Assembly (NCBI GenBank): GCA_017555925.1
Contig: JAFZFL010000076.1
Coordinates: 1 to 13,293, forward strand
From: Bacteroidales bacterium
GTDB lineage: Bacteria > Bacteroidota > Bacteroidia > Bacteroidales > UBA932
Length of the DNA: 13,293 nucleotides
Direction: 5' to 3'
In this document: positions 6,133-13,210 of the stretch, piece after piece
Position numbering within the stretch: position 1 is the stretch's first letter
Layout: the number at the start of each line of letters is the position of its first letter
The notes under the pieces: model-generated
The model's input: the letters and a program-made list of their open reading frames with translations, nothing else
What the model was told of the DNA's origin: nothing
Databases searched by the model: none
Translations under genes and position numbers: made by a program

Positions 6133-8394
6133 ATGAGAAGATCTTTAATAAGTTGTATAAAGTTATTTCTTGTTGCTTCCATATTGACACCATTGTCAAC
6201 TTTGGCACAGATAGGAATATCTGATTCAAATTCAGAAATTTATAAGTACCCATCTCAAGAAAGGATTGAGCGAAAGGTAGATTCTATTTTCAAAACACTC
6301 TCAACAAGGGAGAAGATAGCCCAAATTATGGTAATCAACTTCACTTCAAAAGAGAGCAAGGATATATTCAAAATGCAGAAAAGACTTGTAAGTAAAGAGA
6401 AAATTGGCGGACTTATTCCGTTGGGAGACGTATATGTTCCAGCAATAGAGAAACTCAACACACTTCATAAATTGGCTAAGATTCCAATGCTCATCACCCT
6501 TGATGCAGAGTGGGGAGCAAGTATGCGTTGGAGTGAAATACCGGATTATCAGCTGTTTTTACAATTGGGAGCATTAAGCGATGATTCATTGGTATATGAG
6601 GTGGGCAAATCAATTGCACAGGAGTGCCGTGCCCTTAAGATTCAAGTGAATTATTCACCTTGTGTAGATTTGAACAACAACCCTGAACGTCATATTGTTA
6701 ACATTAGATCCTTTGGTGAAAACAAGTATAAAGTTGCAAGATTCGCTTCTGCCATGATGCATGGCTTACAGGATGGAGGTGTTGCAACTTGTGCAAAACA
6801 CTTCCCGGGTCATGGAGATACAGATGTAGATTCGCATGTGGCACTTCCAATTTTGCCATATACAACCGAAAGATTGGATACTCTCGAACTCTTTCCATTC
6901 AAGCATCTTATTAACGATGGAATAGATATGGTAATGGTAGGACATATGAGCATCAAATCATTAGATTCTACCGGAACTCCATCTTCAATCTCAAAACCTA
7001 TTGTTACAGGACTCTTAAGAGAAAAGTTGGGTTTTAATGGCATAATTTGTACAGATGCCCTTGATATGCACGGTGTATCAAAAGAGAGCGGTCTTGAGAA
7101 GAAATATATTCCTTTGGCAGCATATAAAGCAGGAATTGATATTCTGCTGATGCCTGAAGAGGTTGAAAGCTCCATTACAGTTATAGAAAATGCCCTCAAA
7201 AATGGAGAGATTACCATTGAGGGACTTGACATGAGAGTAAAAAAGATGCTTGCACTTAAAGCTCGTCTTGGTCTCTTTGAAAAGGGTTATGATCCTATTA
7301 TTGATATGGAAAAGCTTCATTTGTTTACAGATATGGAGACAAAAGATGGCATAATGGAGAAGAAACTCGACCTTATAAAAAGAGTGTCTAAGGAGACAAT
7401 GACAGTTGTTTTCAATGATAATTCTGCAGGATTTGGAATCCCTGTTTCGTTTGAAGGCAAAAGAGTGGCATATGTAGGATTCAAGAATCCAAAACTTGGC
7501 TATGAATTTGGAGTAATTGCCAACAGATACGGCAATGTAGATACTATTCTTCTTGGTAATAACGCCTCTGTTGAAGAGTTGAAGAGGACACGTGAAAGAT
7601 TGAAGAATCATGACCTCATTATCTTTGGTTTCAATGAAACCAACCAACGAATGAAGCAGAATTATGGAATAGTAAAGGAAGAGGCTAAATATATTACCGA
7701 TTGGGCGGCAGAGCAACCGATGATAGCAGTCTACCTTGGTTCTCCTTACGCAATTACACAAATACCGGGATACAGGAACTTTACTTCGTACATAGTCGGT
7801 TATTTCAACAATCAAGTAAATAACTTTGCCGCGGCCCAGTTGGTATTTGGTGGAATTCCTGCAAAAGGAGTGCTTCCTGTTACATCAGGTTCATATAAAG
7901 AGGGTGAATCTGTAATCATCCCTTACAGATACAGGGAGGAGTACCACCATTATATAGGATCAAAAGATGACTCATTGAATCTTATAAAATATGAAATGAA
8001 AGAGATGAGTCCGGCATTTACATTATTACCTCAAGTTGCAGAACTTGTAGCTGGCGGCAAAATGAGGCTTACAGACAGAGTATGTGATATTCTTGTTGAA
8101 GATAATGCAAATATGAGTGTTGAGACTCTTCTCAAAGGATATAAAAACAGTGTAAATGCCAATTATTTGAAGGCTTTGATTGGAAAATACCGCAAATGCA
8201 AACCAATTGAAGAGGTTGCTGCAGAGATGGCAGAAAAGATGGGTATGCGCAACACAACTATATCTGAGAATGTGGTTACAACAGGCTACGACCTTAACAA
8301 ATATTACTTTACGCTAAGAAACGGTGGCAAATACGAAGGTAAAGAGGTGATGTCGCCGCAGGCTGCAGAACTTGTACTCAAATTTATCTGGTAA
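6133..8394 (+). CDS. Secreted GH3 beta-N-acetylhexosaminidase with degenerate beta-lactamase-like tail
   Basis: The product is 753 residues with a signal peptide (1 to about 25, STLA|QIG). The GH3 catalytic domain spans about 45-385. KHFPGHGDTDVDSH (222-235) contains the Asp233-Ser-His235 acid/base dyad typical of NagZ-type N-acetylglucosaminidases, and TDALDM (307-312) carries the nucleophile Asp308. A GH3 C-terminal domain follows at about 415-605. In Bacteroidales such enzymes often continue into a serine beta-lactamase-like domain, giving about 1000 residues. Here only about 140 residues remain. EMSPAFT (624-630) stands where SxxK-AFT is expected, GGKMRLTDRVCDIL matches the following helix, and LRNGGKYEGKEVMSP matches the domain's end. 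The catalytic Ser and Lys are replaced by Glu624 and Pro627. The GH3 part should act on GlcNAc-containing peptidoglycan or glycans in the envelope; the tail should be inactive. Confidence 0.85.
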   Translation: MRRSLISCIKLFLVASILTPLSTLAQIGISDSNSEIYKYPSQERIERKVDSIFKTLSTREKIAQIMVINFTSKESKDIFKMQKRLVSKEKIGGLIPLGDVYVPAIEKLNTLHKLAKIPMLITLDAEWGASMRWSEIPDYQLFLQLGALSDDSLVYEVGKSIAQECRALKIQVNYSPCVDLNNNPERHIVNIRSFGENKYKVARFASAMMHGLQDGGVATCAKHFPGHGDTDVDSHVALPILPYTTERLDTLELFPFKHLINDGIDMVMVGHMSIKSLDSTGTPSSISKPIVTGLLREKLGFNGIICTDALDMHGVSKESGLEKKYIPLAAYKAGIDILLMPEEVESSITVIENALKNGEITIEGLDMRVKKMLALKARLGLFEKGYDPIIDMEKLHLFTDMETKDGIMEKKLDLIKRVSKETMTVVFNDNSAGFGIPVSFEGKRVAYVGFKNPKLGYEFGVIANRYGNVDTILLGNNASVEELKRTRERLKNHDLIIFGFNETNQRMKQNYGIVKEEAKYITDWAAEQPMIAVYLGSPYAITQIPGYRNFTSYIVGYFNNQVNNFAAAQLVFGGIPAKGVLPVTSGSYKEGESVIIPYRYREEYHHYIGSKDDSLNLIKYEMKEMSPAFTLLPQVAELVAGGKMRLTDRVCDILVEDNANMSVETLLKGYKNSVNANYLKALIGKYRKCKPIEEVAAEMAEKMGMRNTTISENVVTTGYDLNKYYFTLRNGGKYEGKEVMSPQAAELVLKFIW

Positions 8395-8409
8395 CAGATG
8401 AACCAAATA

Positions 8410-8441
8410 TTGTGGAGTTAATAAAAAAGTAATTAACTTTG
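8410..8441 (+). promoter_or_regulatory. Bacteroidetes promoter of the thiamin salvage operon
   Basis: TTG (8410-8412) and TAACTTTG (8434-8441) match the -33 and TAnnTTTG -7 elements with 21 bases between them. The predicted start of transcription, about 6 bases past the -7 box, coincides with the first P1 base of the TPP riboswitch at 8447. AGTTAAT (8416-8422) and ATTAACT (8432-8438) form a 7-bp inverted repeat overlapping the -7 box; this could be chance in AT-rich DNA. Confidence 0.65.
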
Positions 8442-8446
8442 CAGAG

Positions 8447-8529
8447 CTGTTAGGGGTGCTGGACATAAAAGTCTGGCTGAGATTACACCCTATGAACCTG
8501 AAATGTATAATAACAGCGCAGGGAAACGG
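8447..8529 (+). promoter_or_regulatory. TPP riboswitch (THI element)
   Basis: The aptamer core is textbook. GGGGTGCT (8453-8460) opens P2, CTGAGA (8477-8482) is the invariant pyrimidine-binding segment, CACCC (8486-8490) closes P2 with 8454-8458, GAACCTGA (8494-8501) begins the P4/P5 arm, and CAGCGCAGGGAAA (8514-8526) completes it. P1 is CTGTT (8447-8451) with AACGG (8525-8529). P3 is a short hairpin (8459-8464 with 8471-8476), so the optional P3a arm is absent. P5 is TGT/ACA around ATAATA. The element binds thiamin pyrophosphate and should lower expression of the thiM-thiE-tenA, thiL and thiD genes when TPP is plentiful. Confidence 0.95.
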
Positions 8530-8571
8530 TATTGTATTCATTGTCAAGAGGCTTTGGGCAAGCTGTTTTTC
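8521..8571 (+). promoter_or_regulatory. Candidate riboswitch expression platform (competing pairing and weak terminator)
   Basis: GGGAAACGG (8521-8529), which supplies the 3' strands of P4 and P1, can also pair over nine positions with CTGTTTTTC (8563-8571), three of them G-U. CTGTT at 8563-8567 copies the P1 5' strand at 8447-8451. In the TPP-bound form 8563-8571 is free, and GCTT (8551-8554) can pair with AAGC (8560-8563) just before a TTTTT run, forming a weak terminator. The stem is only 4-5 bp, so translational control of the ATG 20 bases downstream is an alternative. Confidence 0.4.
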
Positions 8572-8590
8572 CGGTTGTTCAAAAATTAAT

Positions 8591-10708
8591 ATGATGAATA
8601 CCACAATATCTAATAGAGTGCTTTCAGATGCAATTGCAGCTGTAAGGTCAATTGGCCCTCTTGTGCACAATATCACAAATTATGTAGTAATGAACAATTC
8701 AGCCAATGCTCTTCTGGCAATTGGCGCCTCTCCTGTAATGGCTCATTGGGTAAGTGAGATGGAGGAGATGACATCTATTGCAAGCTCTCTTGTAATTAAT
8801 ATTGGAACACTCGACGACAAATGGATTGATGGAATGTTGGCTGCAGGCAAAGCTGCAAACAAAAGGGGAATACCTATTGTTCTTGATCCTGTAGGTGCAG
8901 GTGCCACAAGCCAGCGTACAGATGCAGCCATGAAGATAATAGAGCTTTGCCGTCCCACAATTATCAGGGGTAATGCGAGTGAAATTATGGCACTTGTAGA
9001 TGCAAGTGTAAAGAGTAGGGGTGTTGACAGCAGCGCTTGTAGTGATGATGCATTGGACTCTGCCAAAAAACTGGCATCTGAAACAGGCGCAGTAGTAGTT
9101 ATAAGTGGAGAGACAGATTATATTACTGATGGCAAAGAGGTTCATAGAGTAGAAGGAGGAGATCCTGTTATGACAACAGTAACGGGTATGGGTTGTACTT
9201 CTACGGCTATTGTAGGAGCTTTTGCTGCCGCAGTAAAAAATCCCATGGTGGCTGCAACAGCTGCTATGGCAGTTATGAGTCTTGCAGGAGAAAGGGCAGC
9301 CGCCAATTCAAAAGGAAACGGCTCAATGCAACTGAATTTCCTTGATGAGCTATATAGATTGAATGGAGCGGATTTTCACTGCAGGAATGAAAAAGTAAAG
9401 AATTATTTGAAGCTATATTTGGTTACCGACAGGACTCTCTCACTTGGACGCACACTGGAAGAGGTTGTTTCAGAAGCAGTTGAAGGTGGTGTAACAATGG
9501 TGCAGCTGAGGGAGAAAGAGGCCTCTACCGGCGAGTTCATTGAGTTGGCTTTGAGAGTTAAAAATATTTTAAAGCCATACAATGTGCCATTGATAATCAA
9601 TGACAGGATAGATGTAGCTCTTGCTGTAGATGCCGACGGTGTTCATATAGGCCAGTCAGACATGTTGTACAGCGATGCAAGAAAGATTTTAGGCCCAGAA
9701 AAGATAATTGGCCTCTCTGTGGAGAATCTTGATGATCTTGTAAATGCCAACGGACTTGATGTTGACTATGTTGGAATATCTCCTGTATATGGCACGCCAA
9801 CAAAAACCGATACTGCTGAACCATTCGGTCTTGAAGGGTTGAAAGAGGCTGTAAGATTGTCTCTCCACCCTACGGTGGCAATAGGTGGAATGAATCACAA
9901 TACTGCAGCAGATGTTGTGGCAACAGGTTGCGACGGTATTGCAGTTGTAAGTGCAATTTCTTCGGCCGAAAATATTAAGGAGGCATCTTCTGAACTTAAG
10001 AGAATTGTTGATGCCAATTTCAGAGAGAGCTGGTGTCAGCAGATTTGGAGAGCCTCAAACAAGATATATCAGAAAATTTTGGGATTGGAGTTCATTTCAA
10101 AGTTGTCTGACGGCACTCTTGATATGGAAATCTTTTCAAGGTATATAGCTCAGGATGAGATATATTTGGGCAGTTACTATCGCAATATGTTTGCACTTGC
10201 AGATATGATGGATAATAAATCTGATAAGGAGCTCTTTCTTTCATTTGCGCAGAGCGGTATGGAGGGAGAGAAGGCAATGCACGAGCTGCTTATACAAAAA
10301 TATGGGATGAGTCTGACTGTAAAACCATCTGTTGTTACTGCCGGATACAATAATTTGATTAAAGATGCAATAAACAGTGGCAACAAGTATTGTGCGCTTG
10401 CTGTGATGCTCCCATGTATGTGGATATACAATAGGGTAGGACTGCATATACTAAAGATGTCGGAATTGGAAAATAATCCATACAAAGAGTGGATAGAAGA
10501 GTATGGAAACGAAGAGTTTACAATAGGCGTAAACAGAGTTCTTGACATTATTGACAATTGGGCTTCAGAGGCTGATTCAGATACAATTGAAGAGATGAAC
10601 CGTCTCTACCTGATGGCTGCCGTATATGAATATGCATTTTGGGATTATGCATATTGCGGAGAAGATAAATCATACGAATACACAAAATCGTTAGAAGGAT
10701 GGATATAA
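8591..10708 (+). CDS. Trifunctional ThiM-ThiE-TenA fusion protein (thiamin salvage)
   Basis: One uninterrupted frame of 705 codons encodes three enzymes in tandem. Residues 1 to about 262 are ThiM, hydroxyethylthiazole kinase: the LVHNITNYV start, LDPVGAG (98-104) and the anion-hole VTGMGC with Cys202. Residues about 270-475 are ThiE, thiamin-phosphate synthase: VQLREK (304-309), LIINDR (334-339), GVHIGQSD (350-357), GISPVYGTPTKTD (395-407) and VAIGGMN (429-435). Residues about 478-705 are TenA: Asp522 in QDEIYL, the catalytic Cys609 in LPCMWIY and Glu680 in YEYAFWD, the Cys-type aminopyrimidine aminohydrolase/thiaminase II. Linkers are only about 5-10 residues. The start is ATG 8591 (or the adjacent 8594), because the longer frame from GTG 8456 would begin inside the riboswitch. 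No Shine-Dalgarno is present, which is normal in Bacteroidetes. The frame overlaps thiL by 10 bases. Confidence 0.93.
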   Translation: MMNTTISNRVLSDAIAAVRSIGPLVHNITNYVVMNNSANALLAIGASPVMAHWVSEMEEMTSIASSLVINIGTLDDKWIDGMLAAGKAANKRGIPIVLDPVGAGATSQRTDAAMKIIELCRPTIIRGNASEIMALVDASVKSRGVDSSACSDDALDSAKKLASETGAVVVISGETDYITDGKEVHRVEGGDPVMTTVTGMGCTSTAIVGAFAAAVKNPMVAATAAMAVMSLAGERAAANSKGNGSMQLNFLDELYRLNGADFHCRNEKVKNYLKLYLVTDRTLSLGRTLEEVVSEAVEGGVTMVQLREKEASTGEFIELALRVKNILKPYNVPLIINDRIDVALAVDADGVHIGQSDMLYSDARKILGPEKIIGLSVENLDDLVNANGLDVDYVGISPVYGTPTKTDTAEPFGLEGLKEAVRLSLHPTVAIGGMNHNTAADVVATGCDGIAVVSAISSAENIKEASSELKRIVDANFRESWCQQIWRASNKIYQKILGLEFISKLSDGTLDMEIFSRYIAQDEIYLGSYYRNMFALADMMDNKSDKELFLSFAQSGMEGEKAMHELLIQKYGMSLTVKPSVVTAGYNNLIKDAINSGNKYCALAVMLPCMWIYNRVGLHILKMSELENNPYKEWIEEYGNEEFTIGVNRVLDIIDNWASEADSDTIEEMNRLYLMAAVYEYAFWDYAYCGEDKSYEYTKSLEGWI

Positions 10709-11661
10709 AGAGTTCAGGAGAGTTCGGATTTATAGATTCGATTAAGAAACAGTTTAAAGTGCCGGCTGGAGTATTGGGAATAGGTGATGATTGTGCCGTT
10801 ATACCGAGTGAGGGAGGCGAACTTATTTACTCAACGGATATGCTTATGGAGGGGATCCATTTTTTAAGGGGTGCTGCCTCGCCAGAAGATATAGGCTGGA
10901 AATCTCTTGCGGTAAATTTGAGCGACATTGCTGCAATGGGAGGTGCTCCTGTAGCTTCATTCCTTTCTATAGCTTTACCTAAAGATGCACAGGGTGAGTG
11001 GGCAGAACGTTTTATTGCCGGTTATGCCGAATTGAGCAAAAAATTCAATGTGCCTCTTCTTGGCGGTGATACAACCTCCTCGCTTAGGGACATAGCCATT
11101 AACGTGGGTGTGATGGGGCATATGCCATTGGGAAAATCTCTAAAAAGGAGTGGAGCCATTGTTGGCCACTCTATTTATGTTACTGGAACGTTGGGCGATT
11201 CAGCAGGAGGGCTTCAGGCAATATTGAAAGGTTTTGAAACAGATGTATCTGTAGATGCTTTGTTGCAGAGTCATATAAGACCCTACCCTCGAATTAATGA
11301 GGGAAAGGAATTGTCGAACACTGACCTTGTAGGTGCAATGATGGATATTTCTGATGGAATAGCTTCTGATTTGAGACATATATTGAAGGCCTCTAATGTG
11401 GGAGCTGTGGTTGATTTGGACTCTATTCCACTGTCGGGAAGCTTAGTCTCTGTATGCGACAGATATGGAATGGATGCAACAATGCTTGCTATTGGTGGTG
11501 GTGAAGATTATGAATTGCTCTTTACTGCACCAGATAAAATAGAGAAGCATTTGCAATTCCCAGTCTATAAAATTGGCGAAATTACCTCTGGGAATGAGTT
11601 GGTATGGAGAAGTAATGGCAAGACCGTAGATTGGGATATTACAGGATTTAAACATTTTTGA
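10699..11661 (+). CDS. thiL: Thiamin-monophosphate kinase ThiL
   Basis: The product is 320 residues, full length for ThiL, which phosphorylates thiamin phosphate with ATP to give the cofactor TPP in the cytoplasm. Recognisable segments are GIGDDCAV (27-34) and STDMLMEGIHF (45-55) for metal and ATP binding, NLSDIAAMGG (73-82), GGDTT (122-126), MDISDG (215-220) and GGGEDYELLF (266-275). These occur in the order expected for the PurM/SelD-like ATPase fold. The ATG lies within the last codons of the ThiM-ThiE-TenA frame (10-base overlap), so translation is probably coupled. The thiD ATG follows its TGA by 2 bases. ThiL takes the ThiE product to TPP, the ligand of the riboswitch at the head of the operon. 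Confidence 0.95.
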   Translation: MDIKSSGEFGFIDSIKKQFKVPAGVLGIGDDCAVIPSEGGELIYSTDMLMEGIHFLRGAASPEDIGWKSLAVNLSDIAAMGGAPVASFLSIALPKDAQGEWAERFIAGYAELSKKFNVPLLGGDTTSSLRDIAINVGVMGHMPLGKSLKRSGAIVGHSIYVTGTLGDSAGGLQAILKGFETDVSVDALLQSHIRPYPRINEGKELSNTDLVGAMMDISDGIASDLRHILKASNVGAVVDLDSIPLSGSLVSVCDRYGMDATMLAIGGGEDYELLFTAPDKIEKHLQFPVYKIGEITSGNELVWRSNGKTVDWDITGFKHF

Positions 11662-11663
11662 TT

Positions 11664-12473
11664 ATGAAGAAGAGATATTATAGGGTGCTTACAATAGCAG
11701 GAAGTGACTCTGGAGGAGGAGCTGGAATTCAGGCAGATATTAAAGCGATAAGTGCAATGGGATGTTTTGCAGCATCTGCAATTACTGCTGTAACTGTGCA
11801 GAATACTTTGGGAGTTGAAGCAGTACACCCTGTCCCGCTTGATATATTGGAGGGACAGATAGATGCCGTTTTATCTGATATTGGTGCAGACGCAATCAAG
11901 ATTGGAATGTTGCACTCGGCGGATGTTGTAAATATTGTTGCTGATAAGATCGGGCAATATGGAATCAAGAATGTGGTTCTTGATCCCGTAATGGTCTCAA
12001 CCTCCGGCCACAGACTTATTGAGGAGAGTGCTGTGGAGGTTATTAAGAGCCGTTTGATGCCATTGGCCAGGGTTCTCACTCCAAATGTACCTGAGGCTGA
12101 AATTTTAATAGGAAGAGAAATTATTGGAGAATGTGATTTTAAAGATGTTGCCAAAGAACTCTCGGAGAGTTATGGTATATCTGTTCTTTTGAAGGCAGGA
12201 CATCTGTCGGGAGACAAATTGACTGATTACTTTTACAATGCAGAAGAGAAATCCTATACACTACTCTCTTCCAAGCGAGTAGATACTCCAAATACACATG
12301 GTACAGGCTGTACGCTCTCATCTGCATTTGCTGCAGCTCTTGCCAAAGGTGCAGATTTGACGAGTGCGGCCAGACTTGCAAAAGGCTATATCGAACAAGC
12401 TATAATTTCTGGAGCCGACTACGAAATAGGAAAAGGTCACGGCCCGGTGAACCATTTCTTTCAGATAGTTTGA
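11664..12473 (+). CDS. thiD: Hydroxymethylpyrimidine/phosphomethylpyrimidine kinase ThiD
   Basis: The product is 269 residues of the ribokinase-like PfkB family. It phosphorylates 4-amino-5-hydroxymethyl-2-methylpyrimidine (HMP) and then HMP phosphate, supplying the pyrophosphate substrate of ThiE. Key segments are GSDSGGGAGIQADIK (13-27), the HMP-binding VTVQNT (43-48), VLDPVMVSTSG (105-115), LTPNVPEAEILIG (138-150), KAGHLSG (177-183) and the anion hole THGTGCTLSS (211-220) with Cys216. The start is ATG 11664, two bases after the thiL stop; a TTG at 11658 extends the frame by two codons but is less likely. This is the last gene of the operon. TenA makes HMP from degraded thiamin, so ThiD connects the TenA part of the fusion to the ThiE part. 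Confidence 0.95.
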   Translation: MKKRYYRVLTIAGSDSGGGAGIQADIKAISAMGCFAASAITAVTVQNTLGVEAVHPVPLDILEGQIDAVLSDIGADAIKIGMLHSADVVNIVADKIGQYGIKNVVLDPVMVSTSGHRLIEESAVEVIKSRLMPLARVLTPNVPEAEILIGREIIGECDFKDVAKELSESYGISVLLKAGHLSGDKLTDYFYNAEEKSYTLLSSKRVDTPNTHGTGCTLSSAFAAALAKGADLTSAARLAKGYIEQAIISGADYEIGKGHGPVNHFFQIV

Positions 12474-12489
12474 TTCAATTTTAATTTCT

Positions 12490-12515
12490 TTCTTTTAACT
12501 TGTGCCTTAAAAGAA
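12490..12515 (+). terminator. AT-rich hairpin after thiD, possible terminator
   Basis: TTCTTTTAA (12490-12498) and TTAAAAGAA (12507-12515) form a perfect 9-bp inverted repeat with an 8-base loop, 17 bases past the thiD stop. No T-run follows and the stem is nearly all A-T, so the position is right but termination would be weak. Confidence 0.3.
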
Positions 12516-12551
12516 TGATTGGTTTAAAAATTTATGGTGTAAAATAGACAT

Positions 12552-13032
12552 ATGAAAATCGAAGAAGCCATACTTTACTGCTTGCATACACATACATAGA
12601 AAAAGGAGAGTTCGCTTTGGTAGAGAAGCCTAAGCCTACATTGATAGAACCTGCCGATGCCATTGTTCGTGTGACAATGAGCAGCATCTGTTCGAGCGAC
12701 CTGCATATCAAGCACGGAAGTGTACCCCGTGCAGTGCCGGGTATCACTGTAGGACATGAAATGGTGGGAGTGGTAGAAGCCGTAGGCGAGGTTGTTGCCC
12801 TTTATGACCGTCCGCAAATCCTTCCGCTTCCAGATATGTATGGCAAGGACCTTACCTTCAAGACTGGAGGCGTGGATGGATGCGATTGCGAGAAGTCCTT
12901 CACTTGATTGAACAAGGAAAGATTGATACCACTCCACTCATCACGCACAGCTTCCCATTGAGTGAAATTGAAGAAGCCTATCGCATTTTTGAGAATAAAT
13001 TGGATGGGGTGATTAAGGTGGCAATAGTCTGA
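12552..13032 (+). pseudogene. Zinc-dependent alcohol dehydrogenase, pseudogene with internal deletion and frameshifts
   Basis: Fragments of a medium-chain, zinc-dependent alcohol dehydrogenase lie in order but in different frames. From ATG 12552 the frame reads MKIEEAILYCLHT and stops at TAG 12597-12599. A second frame picks up YIEKGEFALVEKPKP, consistent with an extra CA in CATACACATACATA. It continues through SSICSSDLHIKHG and GHEMVG, which hold zinc-site Cys and His residues, to VVEAVG. It then jumps directly to ALYDRPQILPLPDMYG and KTGGVDGCDC near the C-terminus. Roughly 200 residues are missing, including the structural-zinc lobe and the NAD-binding Rossmann fold of a protein normally about 340-350 residues long. 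After GCDC one base is lost, and the last part, EQGKIDTTPLITH through FENKLDGVIKVAIV, reads in another frame to TGA 13030-13032. By eye it is GC-richer than the thi genes. It cannot encode an active enzyme. Confidence 0.8.
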
Positions 13033-13106
13033 TAATATACTACTTCCAAAAATGTAACTAGATCACTCAAACAAAAATAGCACCCGTAAAGAGTTCATTA
13101 TGTCGT

Positions 13107-13133
13107 AGATTTTAAAGAATCTCTTTAAAATCT
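13107..13133. repeat. Perfect 12-bp inverted repeat (AT-rich hairpin)
   Basis: AGATTTTAAAGA (13107-13118) and TCTTTAAAATCT (13122-13133) are perfectly complementary around a 3-base loop. No T-run follows on either strand, so it is not a standard intrinsic terminator. It lies between the dehydrogenase pseudogene and an unidentified frame at the window edge. The rest of 13033-13210 holds no gene I can support. Confidence 0.6.
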
Positions 13134-13210
13134 TCAAAGTATTGAGGATTAGGAATGTATCATATTCCTATTTCCGATGCAGAAAGTGTAGATGATTATC
13201 AATCAGCTAT

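Noticed and set aside
7078..7815. 245-codon minus-strand open frame
   Set aside because: It lies wholly opposite the GH3 gene, has no recognisable motif, and is Cys/Ile/Phe-rich as expected of an antisense shadow.
7951..8394. Possible beta-lactamase activity or antibiotic resistance from the GH3 C-terminal tail
   Set aside because: The SxxK nucleophile motif is absent and the domain is less than half size; the families fused to GH3 are not resistance enzymes in any case.
8456..8590. A 45-codon N-terminal extension of the ThiM-ThiE-TenA frame from a GTG start
   Set aside because: These codons lie within the TPP riboswitch and its platform; ThiM homology begins at the ATG at 8591/8594.
11658..11663. 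TTG start two codons upstream of the thiD ATG
   Set aside because: The ATG at 11664 gives the normal ThiD N-terminus; TTG is a rarer start and overlaps the thiL stop.
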